DNA of 64,000 nucleotides from Pantoea phytobeneficialis (GCF_009728735.1 NZ_CP024636.1:82472-146471), one strand, 5' to 3'; numbered from the stretch's first letter, positions 10,249 to 20,728 are shown. Translations and numbers: made by a program. Notes: generated by a model from the letters alone, not told the origin.

Positions 10249-13200
10249 TTACACCTTCTCGACGTTAACCAGAAACGCCTTAAACTCCGGCGTTTGTGTG
10301 TTGGCGTCACCGACAAACGGCGTCAGGGTATTGGCGATAAAGCCTTTTTTCGCCACGCCCTGATAACCCCAGTGAATCGGGATACCGATGGTATCCACGG
10401 TTTTGCCATCTACCTGCAACGGACGCAGACGTTTGGTGACCACCGCTTTGGCCTTGATATAGCCGCGATTCGAGCTGACTTTCACCGTGTCGCCCTGGGC
10501 GATGCCGAGCTTGTTCGCCAGTACTTCACCGATCTCAACAAACTGCTCCGGTTGCGCGATGGCGTTGAGCCGCGCGTGTTTGGTCCAGAAGTGGAAATGC
10601 TCGGTGAGGCGATAGGTGGTGCCGACGTACGGGAACTGTCCGGCGTTGCCCATCGCCGCCAGATCGTCCTTGAACACGCGTGCCGCCGGATTTGACACCA
10701 CATTGGGGTGCAGTGGGTTGGTGCCAATCGGCGTCTCAAACGGTTCATAGTGTTCCGGGAACGGGCCTTCCGCCATTTTGTCGAGCGCGAACAGGCGGCC
10801 CATGCCATCGGGCTGCATGATAAACGGCCCGACGTTGCTGCCCGGGGCGGCGGTGCTGTAGTCCGGGATATCCATCCCGGCCCACTTGCTGCCATCCCAT
10901 TTCAGCAACTGACGTTTGGCATCCCACGGGTTGCCTTGTGGGTCGGCGGAGGCGCGGTTGTAGAGGATGCGGCGGTTGAGCGGCCACGCCCAGCTCCAGT
11001 TCAGCGTGTTGCCAAGACCGGATGGGTCGGCGTTATCGCGTCGCGCCATCTGGTTGCCTTCCGGCGTCCAGCTCCCGGCAAAGATCCAGCAGCCGCTGCT
11101 GGTGCTGCCGTCATCTTTAAGATGCGCAAAGGTACTGAGCTGCTGGCCTTTTTTCACCAGCAGGGTGCCTTTGTCATCCATGATATCCGCCAGCGCCTTG
11201 CCGTTGCTCTCCATTGCCACCTCTTCCGACGCCGGGTTTTCTGGCGTCAGGTAGTTCCAGGTCATGTTCAGCACCGGTTCCGGCGCGGCACCGCCTTCGC
11301 GCGCATACATCTCGCGCAGCCGCAGGTAGATGCCCGCGAGGATTTCACCGTCGTTGCGCGCTTCACCCGGTCCATCCTGACCTTTCCAGTGCCACTGCAA
11401 CCAGCGACCGGAATTGACGATTGAGCCATTCTCCTCGGCAAAACAGGTGGAGGGCAGGCGGAATACCTCGGTCTGAATCTGTGCCGGATCAACATCGTTA
11501 AACTCGCCGTGATGCTGCCAGAAGGTCGAGGTTTCGGTGTTGAGCGGGTCGATAGTGACGAGGAATTTCAGCTTCGACAGCGAATCAATCACTTTGCGTT
11601 TGTTGGGGAACGACGCCACCGGGTTGAAGCCCTGGCACAGGTAGCCGTTCACTTTGCCCTGCGACATCATCTCGAAGTACTGCAACACGTCGTAGCCTTT
11701 GTCCCACTTCGGCAGCCAGTCAAAGCCCCAGCTATTCTCCGCCTGCGCTTTGTCGCCAAAGAAGGCTTTCATCATGCTTACGAAGAATTTCGGGTAGTTG
11801 CCCCAGTAGTTGACCTGGCCGGGCAGCGCCGGTTTTGGCGTGTTGGCGTTGAGATAGGTTTGCAGATCGGTCTGCTTCTCCGACGGCAGCGTCATATAGC
11901 CCGGCAGGCTTTGTGACAGCAGGCCAAGATCGGTCAGCCCCTGAATATTGGAGTGGCCGCGCAGCGCATTAACGCCGCCACCTGCCATCCCCATGTTGCC
12001 AAGCAGTAGCTGAATCATCGCCATGGTGCGGATGTTCTGTGCCCCGATGGAGTGCTGGGTCCAGCCAAGGGCATACAGGAACGAGGTGGTGCGATCGCGC
12101 GCGCTGGTTTCGCCGATCAGTTCGCAGACGTGCAGGAAATCCGCTTTTGGCGTGCCGCAAATGCGTTCGACCATCTCCGGCGTATAGCGGCTGACATGCT
12201 GCTTCAGCAGGTTCCACACGCAGCGCGGATGGCTCAGGCTGTCGTCGCGTTTGGCGAAGCCGTCCTCGCCCAACTCGTAGTTCCAGCTGGTTTTGTCGTA
12301 TTTACGGTTGTCAGCGTCATAGCCGCTGAACAGGCCATCCTCGAAATGAAAATCTTCGCGCACAATCAGGTTGGCGTTGGTGTACGCCTGCACATATTCA
12401 TGCTGAATTTTGTCGTTTTCCATCAGCCAGCGCAGCACGCCCGACAGAAAAGCGATGTCGGAGCCGGAGCGAATTGGCGTATAGAAATCTGCCACCGATG
12501 CGGTGCGCGTAAAGCGCGGATCGATGACAATCAGTTTGGCTTTGTTGAAGATTTTGGCTTCCATCGCCCAGCGGAAACCGACCGGATGCGCTTCAGCCGC
12601 ATTACCGCCCATTACCACAATCAGGTTGGCATTACGGATGTCGACCCAGTGATTGGTCATCGCACCGCGACCAAATGTTGGAGCAAGACTTGCTACCGTT
12701 GGTCCGTGTCAGACGCGTGCCTGGTTGTCGACCGCCAGCATACCGAGCGATCGGGTCATTTTCTGGGTGAGATAGCCGGTTTCATTGCTGGAAGCCGAGG
12801 CACACAGCATGCCCGTGGTCAGCCAGCGGTTGACGGTGACACCGGCGGCGTTTTGCGCCATAAAGTGGGCATCACGGTCGGCTTTCATCAACTTCGCGAT
12901 ACGGTCAAAAGCATCGTCCCAGCTGATGCGCTGCCATTTATCCGAACCTGGCGCGCGATATTCCGGGTAGTGCAGGCGACTGTCGCTGTGAACAAAATCC
13001 AGCAGACCTGCGCCTTTCGGGCACAACGCCCCGCGGCTGACCGGATGATCCGGATCGCCCTCAATGTGGAAGATAGTTTCTTTAGCGTTTTTTGCGCCAT
13101 CGCCGAGGCTGTACATTAACAGGCCACAGCCGACGGAGCAGTAGGTGCAGGTATTACGGGTTTCGCGGGCGCGCAACAGCTTGTACTGTCGCGTTTCCGC

Positions 13201-13296
13201 CAGCGCCACCTCGGGGGTAAAACCGAGAAGGGCTGCCGTGGTCCCCGCCATACCGCCCGCGCAGATTTTGAAGAATTTTCTTCTGCTGACGTTCAT
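10249..13296 (-). CDS. fdoG: formate dehydrogenase-O major subunit, selenoprotein (UGA = Sec196)
   Basis: The gene reads through an in-frame TGA at 12709-12711: codons before it end LAVDNQARV and codons after it begin [15 protein letters not shown], exactly the FdnG/FdoG context, so the product is a 1015-aa selenoprotein (E. coli 1016) with Sec at residue 196. The ATG at 13296 gives [15 protein letters not shown], a twin-arginine signal, so the folded subunit is exported. CTYCSVGCG binds a [4Fe-4S] cluster and the rest is the bis-MGD molybdopterin fold. It oxidises formate in the periplasm. The open frame reaches 13320, but the longer start lacks support. A simple ORF caller would split the gene in two at the UGA. 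Confidence 0.97.
12680..12697 (-). promoter_or_regulatory. SECIS element of fdoG
   Basis: Eleven bases after the UGA the mRNA folds into a small hairpin: GG, a bulged U, AGCAA, an apical GUC loop, UUGCU, CC. The bulged U and apical loop match the bacterial SECIS that SelB binds in E. coli fdnG/fdoG/fdhF mRNAs. Confidence 0.9.
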
Positions 13297-13443
13297 GGGA
13301 GATAATCCTTGGTTCGACATTACTCACGTTTATTATTTTTGCGGTGCACTGGCTAAGGGTTCAAAATGACCCAACTAAAAAAGCGAGTATAGCGGCTAAA
13401 TATTACCACTGCTTTTGTAAGGTTGTTGTGCGAGGCGAACAAA

Positions 13444-14259
13444 GTGACACAGAAAGATCAGGCTAATGTGAGTGAGATCTCAGGCGCGCGTCAGGCGCAG
13501 GTGTGGCAGCGGCGTGATATCACTCACGCGGAGCCTGACTGGCTGGCGCAGGAAGTTCCGGTGGCGTTGGTCTACAACGGCATTTCCCATGTGGTGATGA
13601 TGGCGACGCCCAATGACCTGGAGGCGTTTGCCCTTGGCTTTTCGCTCTCTGAAGGCATCATCGACACACCACAGGATATTTTTGGTCTTGATGTGGTGCC
13701 CGGCTGCAACGGCATTGAAGTGCAAATCGAACTCTCCAGCCGTCGCTTTATGGCACTGAAGGAACAACGCCGGGCGATGGCAGGCCGTACCGGCTGTGGC
13801 GTATGTGGTGTGGAGCAGCTGGATCAGATAGGCAAACCGATTACACCGCTGCCTTTTACCCAAACCTTTGCCCTTGAGCATCTCGATGCCGGATTAGCGC
13901 GTCTGCGCGACTTCCAGCCGGTGGGTGAATTGACCGGCTGCACTCACGCTGCTGCCTGGATGTCGCCGCAAGGTGAGCTGCGCGGCGGCTGTGAAGATGT
14001 GGGGCGTCATGTGGCGCTGGATAAGCTGCTCGGTTATCGCAGCAAGGCCGACTGGCAGCAGGGCGCGGTGCTGGTTTCCAGTCGCGCCAGTTATGAGATG
14101 GTGCAGAAGTCGGCGATGTGCGGCGTTGAAATTCTGTTCGCGGTGTCGGCGGCAACGCAGTTGGCGGTGGAGGTGGCGCAACGTAGCAACCTGACGCTGG
14201 TCGGTTTCAGTAAACCGGGCCGCGCCACCATCTATACCCACCCCCAGCGGTTGCGCTAA
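13444..14259 (+). CDS. fdhD: formate dehydrogenase sulfurtransferase FdhD
   Basis: FdhD moves sulfur from IscS to the molybdenum cofactor of formate dehydrogenases. The 271-aa product contains the key CxxC in [11 protein letters not shown] and the conserved [23 protein letters not shown] and [10 protein letters not shown] segments. The start is taken as GTG at 13444 because a GAGG sequence lies 8 bases before it; a TTG at 13423 would add seven residues (E. coli FdhD is 277 aa). It is divergent from fdoG across 147 bp, so the enzyme and its maturation factor may share regulation, and its 3' end overlaps the converging DeoR-type gene by 4 bp. Confidence 0.95.
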   Translation: MTQKDQANVSEISGARQAQVWQRRDITHAEPDWLAQEVPVALVYNGISHVVMMATPNDLEAFALGFSLSEGIIDTPQDIFGLDVVPGCNGIEVQIELSSRRFMALKEQRRAMAGRTGCGVCGVEQLDQIGKPITPLPFTQTFALEHLDAGLARLRDFQPVGELTGCTHAAAWMSPQGELRGGCEDVGRHVALDKLLGYRSKADWQQGAVLVSSRASYEMVQKSAMCGVEILFAVSAATQLAVEVAQRSNLTLVGFSKPGRATIYTHPQRLR

Positions 14260-15032
14260 ACCACCTGAACCTGCGCCAGCGCCTGTTGCAGCGCGCTGAG
14301 CGCACCGGGTTTCGCCTGACCCGCATCGCAAATCAGCAGATCAATTCCGGCAATCGGGGCGTATTGGGTACGGCTCACCACGCCCAGTTTGCTGTGATCC
14401 GCCAGCAGGATGGTGCGGCTGGCCTGCTGCACCATGGCGCGCGCAATCGCGGCTTCATGCGGGTGAAAGCTGGTGGCTCCGTGTTTGGCCTCAATGCCCA
14501 CCGGTGACAACAGCGCCACATCGGCCCGATAGCGATAAATCTCGCCCACCGTTATTTCCCCGCGCGTCTGTTGTGCCCCGGCAGACATCATGCCGCCCAG
14601 CAAAATCACCTGATTATTCAGCGGCTCATGTTCTTCCGATGCGCTGAGCGCCAGCGCGGCTTGCAGGCTGTTGGTGATGATAGTCAGCCCGGACATGGTG
14701 CGCAGTTCTTCGGCCAGCAGGGTGGTGGTGGTGCCAGAATCGAGGAATAACGTCTGGCCGGGTTGCAGATGTTGTGCCGCAGCCACGGCAATGGCGCGTT
14801 TCTCCTTCGCCTGTGCGCTGCGACGTACGCGTAGCGGCGCTTCCGGCTGGCTGTCGACCGCGACTAAACCACCGTGGACACGCCGTGCCACACCCTGCGC
14901 TTCCAGCTCGATAATATCTCGCCGCGCCGTTTCCCGCGAAATGCCCAGCTCTTTGATGACGCGTTCGGTACTGACCTGATGATGTGTCGTCAGCAGCGCG
15001 CGAATGCGATGTAAACGGGTTTCCTGCAACAT
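14256..15032 (-). CDS. DeoR/GlpR-family transcriptional regulator
   Basis: The 258-aa protein has an N-terminal DeoR-type helix-turn-helix ([20 protein letters not shown], then [20 protein letters not shown]) and a C-terminal DeoRC sugar-phosphate-sensing domain with the typical [15 protein letters not shown] motif and a DHSKLG segment. Members repress sugar or sugar-phosphate catabolic genes and release DNA when a phosphorylated effector binds. It is divergent from the class III aminotransferase-fold gene (start 15206) across 173 bp, so that gene is the likely target. The effector is not evident from sequence. Confidence 0.88.
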   Translation of the reverse strand: MLQETRLHRIRALLTTHHQVSTERVIKELGISRETARRDIIELEAQGVARRVHGGLVAVDSQPEAPLRVRRSAQAKEKRAIAVAAAQHLQPGQTLFLDSGTTTTLLAEELRTMSGLTIITNSLQAALALSASEEHEPLNNQVILLGGMMSAGAQQTRGEITVGEIYRYRADVALLSPVGIEAKHGATSFHPHEAAIARAMVQQASRTILLADHSKLGVVSRTQYAPIAGIDLLICDAGQAKPGALSALQQALAQVQVV

Positions 15033-15205
15033 GACATTTCCCTGTAGCGAGTTCAGCGTGGGCCTAAGATTACCTGAGCTTCATCATTCCGTCATGTGTA
15101 TTTAGTTGTATTTGTGTATTTGGTTGCATTTGTCGTAAAAACCGGCATGATATCAGCAGACGGTTATTACGCATGCACCCCTTTCACCTCGCAACGGGAG
15201 TTATC

Positions 15206-16546
15206 ATGGCTACACGTTCCACCATCATGGATACCAACAGTTTTCGTGCTGAGCACGCCGACGGTCTGGACGCCGATACGCGCAAACTGACCGATAAACG
15301 CAGCAAAGTGCTGGGCGAGTCGTATCGCCTGTTCTACCGTAAGCCGGTGCATCTGGTGCGCGGTGAAGGGCAGTATCTGTGGGATGCCGCAGGTAACAAA
15401 TATCTGGACGTGTATAACAACGTGGCGAGTATCGGTCATTGTCATCCGGCGGTGATTGAGGCGGTGAATCAGCAGATGAAGATGCTGAACACCCATACCC
15501 GTTATCTGCACGAACGTATTCTGGATTACAGCGAAGAACTGCTGGCGACCACACCGGATGCCATCGACCGTGCGATGTATATGTGTACCGGTTCTGAGGC
15601 CAATGACCTGGCGATTCGCGTGGCGCGCGCCTTTAGCGGCGGTACCGGGATTATCGTGTCGCAGGAGGCTTACCACGGCACCAGCGACCTGACGTCCGGC
15701 GCTTCTCCGGCATTGGGCACCGGTCAGCCGCTGGCACCGACGACGCGTCTGGTGCCGCCACCGGATCATTACCGCGTTAATGCGCCGGATCTGGGCGAGT
15801 GGTTTGCCAATGAAATCCAGAAGCAGATCGATGACATGAAGGCGCACGGTATCAAGTTCGCCGGTTTCCTCGCCGACTCAATTTTCTCCTCTGATGGCGT
15901 ACTGCCGAACCCGCCGGGCTTCCTGCAAAAAGCGGTGGATGTGGTGCATGCCAACGGCGGTATCTTTATTGCTGACGAAGTGCAGCCGGGCTTTGCTCGT
16001 ACCGGGGATGCCTTCTGGGGCTTCGCCCGTCATGGGGTGGTACCGGATGTGGTCACCACCGGCAAGCCGATGGGTAACGGAATTCCGGTCTCTGGCCTGC
16101 TGGCGAAAAGCGATGTGCTGGCAGCGTTCAGCGACGAGATCCCTTACTTCAACACCTTCGGTGGCAACCCGGTAGCGATGGCGGCCGCGCAGGCGGTGCT
16201 CAAGGTGATCAAAGAAGAGGGCTTGCAGGAACACAGCCGCGTGGTGGGGGCGAAATTGCAGGCCGAGCTGGCGAAACTGATGGCAAGGCACGAGGCGATT
16301 GGCGATGTGCGTGGTGCGGGTCTGTTTATTGGTTTTGAACTGGTCTCCGATCGCAGCAGCAAAACGCCGGATAAAGCGCTGGCACTGGATTTAATCGAGA
16401 AGCTGCGTGATCACCATGTGCTGACGTCGGTGGCTGGCCCGTACGGTAACGTATTGAAATTGCGTCCGCCGTTGGCGTTCCAGGAAAGTGATATCGACTG
16501 GCTGGTCGGTGCGCTGGATAAATCGCTGACCGAGTTGGGTCGGTAA
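15206..16546 (+). CDS. class III aminotransferase-fold PLP enzyme, AGXT2L/phospho-lyase-like
   Basis: This 446-aa fold-type I PLP enzyme has its Schiff-base lysine in TTGKPMGNGIPVSG, with GSEANDLAIRVAR (phosphate-binding), IADEVQPGFARTG (Asp for pyridine N) and YFNTFGGNPVA. The phrasing NNVASIGHCHP, MLNTHTRYLHE and GDVRGAGLFIG resembles the human AGXT2L1/ETNPPL group, which carry out phospho-lyase rather than transaminase reactions on phosphoethanolamine or phosphohydroxylysine; the substrate here is inference. The ATG at 15206 has CGGGAG 5 bases upstream and is preferred over 15173. The divergent DeoR regulator suggests an inducible role. Confidence 0.8.
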   Translation: MATRSTIMDTNSFRAEHADGLDADTRKLTDKRSKVLGESYRLFYRKPVHLVRGEGQYLWDAAGNKYLDVYNNVASIGHCHPAVIEAVNQQMKMLNTHTRYLHERILDYSEELLATTPDAIDRAMYMCTGSEANDLAIRVARAFSGGTGIIVSQEAYHGTSDLTSGASPALGTGQPLAPTTRLVPPPDHYRVNAPDLGEWFANEIQKQIDDMKAHGIKFAGFLADSIFSSDGVLPNPPGFLQKAVDVVHANGGIFIADEVQPGFARTGDAFWGFARHGVVPDVVTTGKPMGNGIPVSGLLAKSDVLAAFSDEIPYFNTFGGNPVAMAAAQAVLKVIKEEGLQEHSRVVGAKLQAELAKLMARHEAIGDVRGAGLFIGFELVSDRSSKTPDKALALDLIEKLRDHHVLTSVAGPYGNVLKLRPPLAFQESDIDWLVGALDKSLTELGR

Positions 16547-16559
16547 AAAGTTCCCCTTT

Positions 16560-16588
16560 GTAGCGGTGCGATTGATCGCGCCGCTACG
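16560..16588. repeat. compact REP-like palindrome 3
   Basis: A single 29-bp near-palindrome, GTAGCGGTGCGATTGATCGC followed by GCCGCTACG, in which both half-units meet directly. It lies just after the aminotransferase-fold gene and could act as its transcript end. Confidence 0.8.
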
Positions 16589-16654
16589 CCAAATTCCTCA
16601 AATCCTTATCATTACTAAGGCATTGATAACCCTTTTCCGGATCATGAATTTAAC

Positions 16655-16660
16655 TATAAT
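16655..16660 (+). promoter_or_regulatory. candidate sodA -10 box
   Basis: TATAAT lies 67 bases before the sodA start; the -35 is poor, as expected of an activated promoter. The AT-rich segment 16601-16630 (TTATCATTACTAAGG, TTGATAAC) resembles parts of a Fur box, and sodA is Fur- and SoxS-controlled in E. coli; this match is only suggestive. Confidence 0.45.
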
Positions 16661-16726
16661 GATCCAACTGCTTACGCGGCACGCCAGCGAGGTCGTGCTG
16701 CTCAAACACTAATGGAGAGGAAGAAC

Positions 16727-17353
16727 ATGAGTTATTCACTGCCATCCCTGCCTTACGATTACGACGCACTGGAACCGCATTTCGACAAGCAGACGATGGA
16801 AATCCATCACTCTAAACACCACCAGGCCTACGTGAACAACGCCAATGCGGCGCTGGAATCACTGAAAGGTACAGAATTCGACGGTATTCCGGTTGAAGAG
16901 CTGATCGCTAAACTGGACAAACTGCCAGCAGACAAAAAAGGCCCGCTGCGTAACAACGCCGGTGGTCACGCGAACCACAGCCTGTTCTGGAAAGGTCTGA
17001 AAATCGGCACCACCCTCCAGGGTGAACTGAAAGCTGCAATTGAGAAAGATTTCGGCAGCGTTGAAAAATTCCAGGAAGAGTTTGAGAAAGCCGCTACCAC
17101 CCGTTTTGGCTCTGGCTGGGCGTGGCTGGTGAAAAAAGGTGACAAACTGGCTGTGGTTTCTACCGCTAACCAGGACAGCCCGCTGATGGGCGAAGCGATC
17201 TCTGGCGCTTCTGGCTTCCCGATCATTGGTCTGGATGTGTGGGAACACGCTTACTACCTGAAGTATCAGAACAAACGTCCTGATTACATCAAAGCATTCT
17301 GGAACGTCGTGAACTGGGACGAAGCTGCTGCGCGTTTCGCCTCTGCTAAGTAA
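16727..17353 (+). CDS. sodA: manganese superoxide dismutase
   Basis: The 208-aa product closely follows E. coli SodA (206 aa), from [20 protein letters not shown] to the end. Metal ligands are visible as His in [13 protein letters not shown], His in [10 protein letters not shown], and Asp and His in [10 protein letters not shown]. It dismutates superoxide in the cytoplasm. An in-frame ATG at 16712 exists, but the one at 16727 has a GGAGAGGAAG Shine-Dalgarno and the conserved N-terminus. A terminator follows. In E. coli sodA also lies in the fdhD-fdo region, so the whole fdo-sodA block appears to have been kept together here. Confidence 0.97.
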   Translation: MSYSLPSLPYDYDALEPHFDKQTMEIHHSKHHQAYVNNANAALESLKGTEFDGIPVEELIAKLDKLPADKKGPLRNNAGGHANHSLFWKGLKIGTTLQGELKAAIEKDFGSVEKFQEEFEKAATTRFGSGWAWLVKKGDKLAVVSTANQDSPLMGEAISGASGFPIIGLDVWEHAYYLKYQNKRPDYIKAFWNVVNWDEAAARFASAK

Positions 17354-17377
17354 GTCATCGCCATTCTGAATGACATC

Positions 17378-17407
17378 AACCGGTGGACAGGTTCCGCCGG
17401 TTTTTTT
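17378..17407 (+). terminator. rho-independent terminator of sodA
   Basis: A 10-bp stem with one G-T pair (17378-17387 with 17393-17402) and a CAGGT loop is followed by seven T residues. Confidence 0.88.
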
Positions 17408-17529
17408 AAACCATTTCTAAACAAACCACCTATTCTCGCCAGCTAAACCCTCAGCCGCTAACTTATTAACCTGTCGTTGATAATTTGGGGCATATAGTCG
17501 CGTCAGTTTTTCTCGACGAAATAATAATT

Positions 17530-18498
17530 ATGTCCATGATAACCACTTCTGCGGCGAATAATGATTCGTCTACATCGCTGTTTTTTCAGTTAGTCACTGG
17601 AAAGTTTGTGCCAAATAAATTGTGGCACAGCAAAAGTTTCCGGTTTAAATTTGCTTTAAGATCGCTTGTTTATCCTGTTACGACTCACCGTTACCTGAAT
17701 CAACTGGCCGCGCTGCCACAGCTGCCGCAAATGTTGACGGTACAAGGCTTGCTGCCTGCCAAACTGCATCGCCCTTATCTGCGGGCTGGTTTTAGCGTGG
17801 CGCAGCGCGCCCAGGCAATTCTTGACCATTACCACCTGATGGCTGCGCTGGAAAATACCACCCTGCGTCAGTTGCTGCAAAGTCCGGGTGATAATTTGCT
17901 GGCCAGCTTTAAAGGTAAAAATGACGAATCATTCGTGATTCACTGCTGTCCGGGCCGTTTTGACCGTGAAGGCGAGATTACGCTGGAATTACGCTATGAA
18001 GAGAAATTAATCGCCTCATTGTCTTTCTCTATTTTTAATGAGAACCAACAAAGAAGCTTATTAATTGGCGGGTTGCAGGGGCCACGAAAACATATTTCTA
18101 ATGATGTAATTCGTGATGCTACTAAATCTGCCCAGGGTTTATTTCCAAAACGTCTGTTGATGGAAGTGGTATTTATTCTGGCGCAACAATGCGGCGTGCA
18201 GGCGATTAGCGCGGTGGGAGATACCACCCACGTATTTCGCAGTCTGCGCTACCGACGCAGCAAAGGCGACCACTTCTTTGCCAGCTACAGTGAATTCTGG
18301 CAGTCATTAGGCGGAGAAGCGCGGGCGGATGGCGTATTTACGTTGCCGTTACAGATGGCGCGTAAATCACTGGATGAGATTGCCAGCAAGAAGCGTGCGG
18401 AGTATCGCCGTCGTTATGAATTGCTGGATAATCTGGCGCAGCAGGTGTTACAGGCGGCGGGTGTGACAGAGGTACGCGACGTATCGCACGCCGCGTAA
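17530..18498 (+). CDS. VirK/YbjX family protein (DUF535)
   Basis: The 322-aa product has the DUF535 signature: LVYPVTTHRYLNQL near the N-terminus, a central LIASLSFSIF and LLIGGLQGP, and VGDTTHVFRSLRYR with KGDHFFASYSEFW towards the C-terminus. Homologues include Salmonella/Shigella VirK and E. coli YbjX, linked to envelope stress or peptide resistance, but no biochemical activity is established. There is no signal peptide. The start at 17530 is chosen because the upstream extension (17485) is not conserved-looking; the Shine-Dalgarno is weak. Its first third is A+T-richer than neighbouring genes. Confidence 0.85.
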   Translation: MSMITTSAANNDSSTSLFFQLVTGKFVPNKLWHSKSFRFKFALRSLVYPVTTHRYLNQLAALPQLPQMLTVQGLLPAKLHRPYLRAGFSVAQRAQAILDHYHLMAALENTTLRQLLQSPGDNLLASFKGKNDESFVIHCCPGRFDREGEITLELRYEEKLIASLSFSIFNENQQRSLLIGGLQGPRKHISNDVIRDATKSAQGLFPKRLLMEVVFILAQQCGVQAISAVGDTTHVFRSLRYRRSKGDHFFASYSEFWQSLGGEARADGVFTLPLQMARKSLDEIASKKRAEYRRRYELLDNLAQQVLQAAGVTEVRDVSHAA

Positions 18499-18502
18499 GG
18501 AA

Positions 18503-18865
18503 TCAGAACGGCTGCTTCGCGTAGCCGGTCATCACCGTCAGACCCATTTCACGTCCCAGCGCGGTCATTGGGTGTACCACCACCAGGCCGCGCACGCTTT
18601 TCTTCAGCGCACCCATATTCGCCTGCTCTTTTTTGGTGATCTCACGGCTGAACGGCAGCTTTTGCAGCTGTTGCGCCTCTTTACTCAGCTTCTCGTCACG
18701 CACATTGCGCAGACGTTCAATCTCCACCACCAGTGCCTCTTTCTCTTTCAGCAGTACGCCGAGTTTTTCGGCATCACCGGCTTCCAGCAGCTGGGGTTCT
18801 TTACGGTTCAGGGCATCCAGCTGATCGCTCAGGCGTTTGATCTCAGCTTTTTCTTGTTCTTTCAT
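18503..18865 (-). CDS. yibL: YibL family ribosome-associated protein
   Basis: The 120-aa product has the same length as E. coli YibL and starts [20 protein letters not shown]. The N-terminal two thirds is strongly charged and helical, probably a coiled coil (heptad-like Leu spacing), and it ends in a conserved [16 protein letters not shown] tail. E. coli YibL was found associated with ribosomal particles; its role is unclear. It lies beyond mtlR, as in E. coli, and converges with the DUF535 gene with only 4 bp between the stop codons. Confidence 0.92.
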   Translation of the reverse strand: MKEQEKAEIKRLSDQLDALNRKEPQLLEAGDAEKLGVLLKEKEALVVEIERLRNVRDEKLSKEAQQLQKLPFSREITKKEQANMGALKKSVRGLVVVHPMTALGREMGLTVMTGYAKQPF

Positions 18866-18936
18866 CGGGGAAACTCGTTAAGGAAAACAGGGAAAGGATA
18901 CACCAAATCAGCACGGCTGTGCACCGCGCTGACTGT

Positions 18937-18952
18937 GCGCGATAAATCGCGC
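18937..18952. repeat. partial REP-like core
   Basis: Only the 16-bp core palindrome GCGCGATAAATCGCGC is present, without the GCCGCTACG flank, between mtlR and yibL. It appears to be a remnant copy. Confidence 0.7.
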
Positions 18953-18963
18953 AAGGTTTTAGC

Positions 18964-19509
18964 TCAGACGGCGGGCTTTTTAAATGCCTGCTTGTGAGAA
19001 ATGCGGGAAATCAGTTCAGTGAGCGACAGTACCATCGTCGAACGTACCATCTGCAAATAGCGCTGTTGTTGCATGGCGCGCAGTTCGTCGTCGTCACGGG
19101 TAAAGTCGGGTTTTGGCGGCCAGGCGGCGACGCAGTGCAACTCGCTAAAAGGGCCGAGAATCTCATCGTCGGTGAACCGGTACTCAAAGGTGTCGTGGTT
19201 CAACTCTTCACGCAGTGCCAGCAACAGCTCACAATCTTCATATTCATGGCGATTGATCACGCCAAGACCGTAGATCAGTTTCAGCCGAACCGACATCTCG
19301 CCGAGCGGGCCGTTGCCCAGCAGCAACGGCTCCACGGCGTATTTGACGGCGTAATCATCCTTACGGAAAACCTGCAAAACCAGCAGGTTAACCGCTTCGG
19401 TCAACAGCTCAACGGCGGCGATCAGGAAGCTTCTCACCGAACGACCGGCGTTCAGGCGCTCAAGCACCCGGTTTTCAAAAGCTTGCTTCTCTTCCATTAT
19501 TGCCTGCAT
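18964..19509 (-). CDS. mtlR: mannitol operon repressor MtlR
   Basis: The 181-aa product (E. coli 195) begins MQAIMEEKQAFENRVLERLN and carries the MtlR family core ELLTEAVNLLVLQVFRKDDYAVK and LLGNGPLGEMSVRLKLIYGLG. It represses the mtl operon although it lacks a classical helix-turn-helix. It is the last gene of mtlADR, 45 bp after mtlD. The E. coli start lies slightly further upstream; here the ATG at 19509 is the only good candidate. Confidence 0.95.
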   Translation of the reverse strand: MQAIMEEKQAFENRVLERLNAGRSVRSFLIAAVELLTEAVNLLVLQVFRKDDYAVKYAVEPLLLGNGPLGEMSVRLKLIYGLGVINRHEYEDCELLLALREELNHDTFEYRFTDDEILGPFSELHCVAAWPPKPDFTRDDDELRAMQQQRYLQMVRSTMVLSLTELISRISHKQAFKKPAV

Positions 19510-19554
19510 CGTTCAGCTACCGCCGTCTGGCGTGATGAGTCTAAGTGGCGCGCA

Positions 19555-20703
19555 TTATGCCATAGCGTTGTAAGCGCTCACCACTGAGGTGACTACTTCG
19601 CTGTTGGCATCCAGCCCGGAGATCTGCGCCAGCGTGGCCTGTGGGCCTTTTTCCGCCAACAGGGCTTCCAGCTCCTGCGCTTGCGGGTCCTGCGCGCTGC
19701 GATAATGCATCGCGGCGGCAATGCCCTGCACCAGGTTGGCGTGCGGCAACTGATATTCCAGCGTGCCCAGCGTCGGTTTGATCAGGCGATCGCCCGCGCT
19801 CAGCTTACGCAGCGGCTGACGACCCACGCGCTCCACGTCATCTTTCAGATACGGGTTCTCAAAACGGCTGAGGATTTTCTGAATATAGGCGGCATGTTTA
19901 TCTGCCTCGAAACCGTAACGTTTGATCAGCACTGCGCCGCTCTCTTCCATCGCACCCTGCACCACGGTACGGATTTTCTGGTCAAGAATGGCATCGCGAA
20001 TGGTGGCGTGACCGGCCAGTTGGCCGAGATAGGCGGTGATGGCGTGGCCGGTGTTGAGGGTAAACAGCTTACGCTCGACAAACGCCATCAGGTTATCGGT
20101 CAGTTCCATGCCTGGGATGTTCGGCAACTCGCCTTTGAACTGGGTTTTATCGACGATCCACTCGCTAAAGGTTTCAACGGTGACTTCCAGCGGGTCGTTG
20201 CTGCCTGCTTCTGACGGCGGCACGATACGGTCCACTGCGGAATCAACAAAGCCGACGTGCGCTTCAACCCAGGCGTGATATTGCTCTGGCAGCGCTTTCA
20301 GGACGTGTTGTTTGAGCTGGCTGGTGCCACGCACCATGTTTTCACAGGCAATAATGTTCAGTGGACGGACATTACCGTTATCGCGGCGGTTGGCCAGACC
20401 TTTGGCAACGCCACCGGCGATGCGCTCCAGAATCTGCGGGCCAACCGCCGTGGTAACGATATCAACCTCAGCAATCAGCGTGACGATAGCGTCGCTGGTG
20501 CTGTTCACCGCGCTGACGCTTTTGACAATCTCAACTTTCGCCTGCTCGCCAACCACATGAACCGGATACTCATGACGGGCGTTAAGGGCATCAAGAACCA
20601 CCTGATTCACATCCGCAAATACCAGTTCGATACCGGCATCAGCCAGCAGCTTACCGATAAAACCACGGCCGATGTTACCTGCTCCAAAATGTAACGCTTT
20701 CAT
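19555..20703 (-). CDS. mtlD: mannitol-1-phosphate 5-dehydrogenase
   Basis: The 382-aa product equals E. coli MtlD in length. It oxidises mannitol-1-phosphate to fructose-6-phosphate with NAD+. The N-terminal Rossmann motif is [20 protein letters not shown]; the polyol dehydrogenase C-terminal domain includes [16 protein letters not shown], with the catalytic lysine in the VERKLFTLN segment. The open frame extends 12 codons upstream, but the ATG at 20703 gives the family N-terminus. Two GC-rich hairpins separate it from mtlA. Confidence 0.97.
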   Translation of the reverse strand: MKALHFGAGNIGRGFIGKLLADAGIELVFADVNQVVLDALNARHEYPVHVVGEQAKVEIVKSVSAVNSTSDAIVTLIAEVDIVTTAVGPQILERIAGGVAKGLANRRDNGNVRPLNIIACENMVRGTSQLKQHVLKALPEQYHAWVEAHVGFVDSAVDRIVPPSEAGSNDPLEVTVETFSEWIVDKTQFKGELPNIPGMELTDNLMAFVERKLFTLNTGHAITAYLGQLAGHATIRDAILDQKIRTVVQGAMEESGAVLIKRYGFEADKHAAYIQKILSRFENPYLKDDVERVGRQPLRKLSAGDRLIKPTLGTLEYQLPHANLVQGIAAAMHYRSAQDPQAQELEALLAEKGPQATLAQISGLDANSEVVTSVVSAYNAMA

Positions 20704-20728
20704 AATTTGACCCATATCAAATGACGAT

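Noticed and set aside
10249..12660. fdoG as a truncated gene or pseudogene starting at 12660
   Set aside because: The upstream frame ends at a UGA in exactly the FdoG selenocysteine context with a SECIS hairpin, so the gene is intact.
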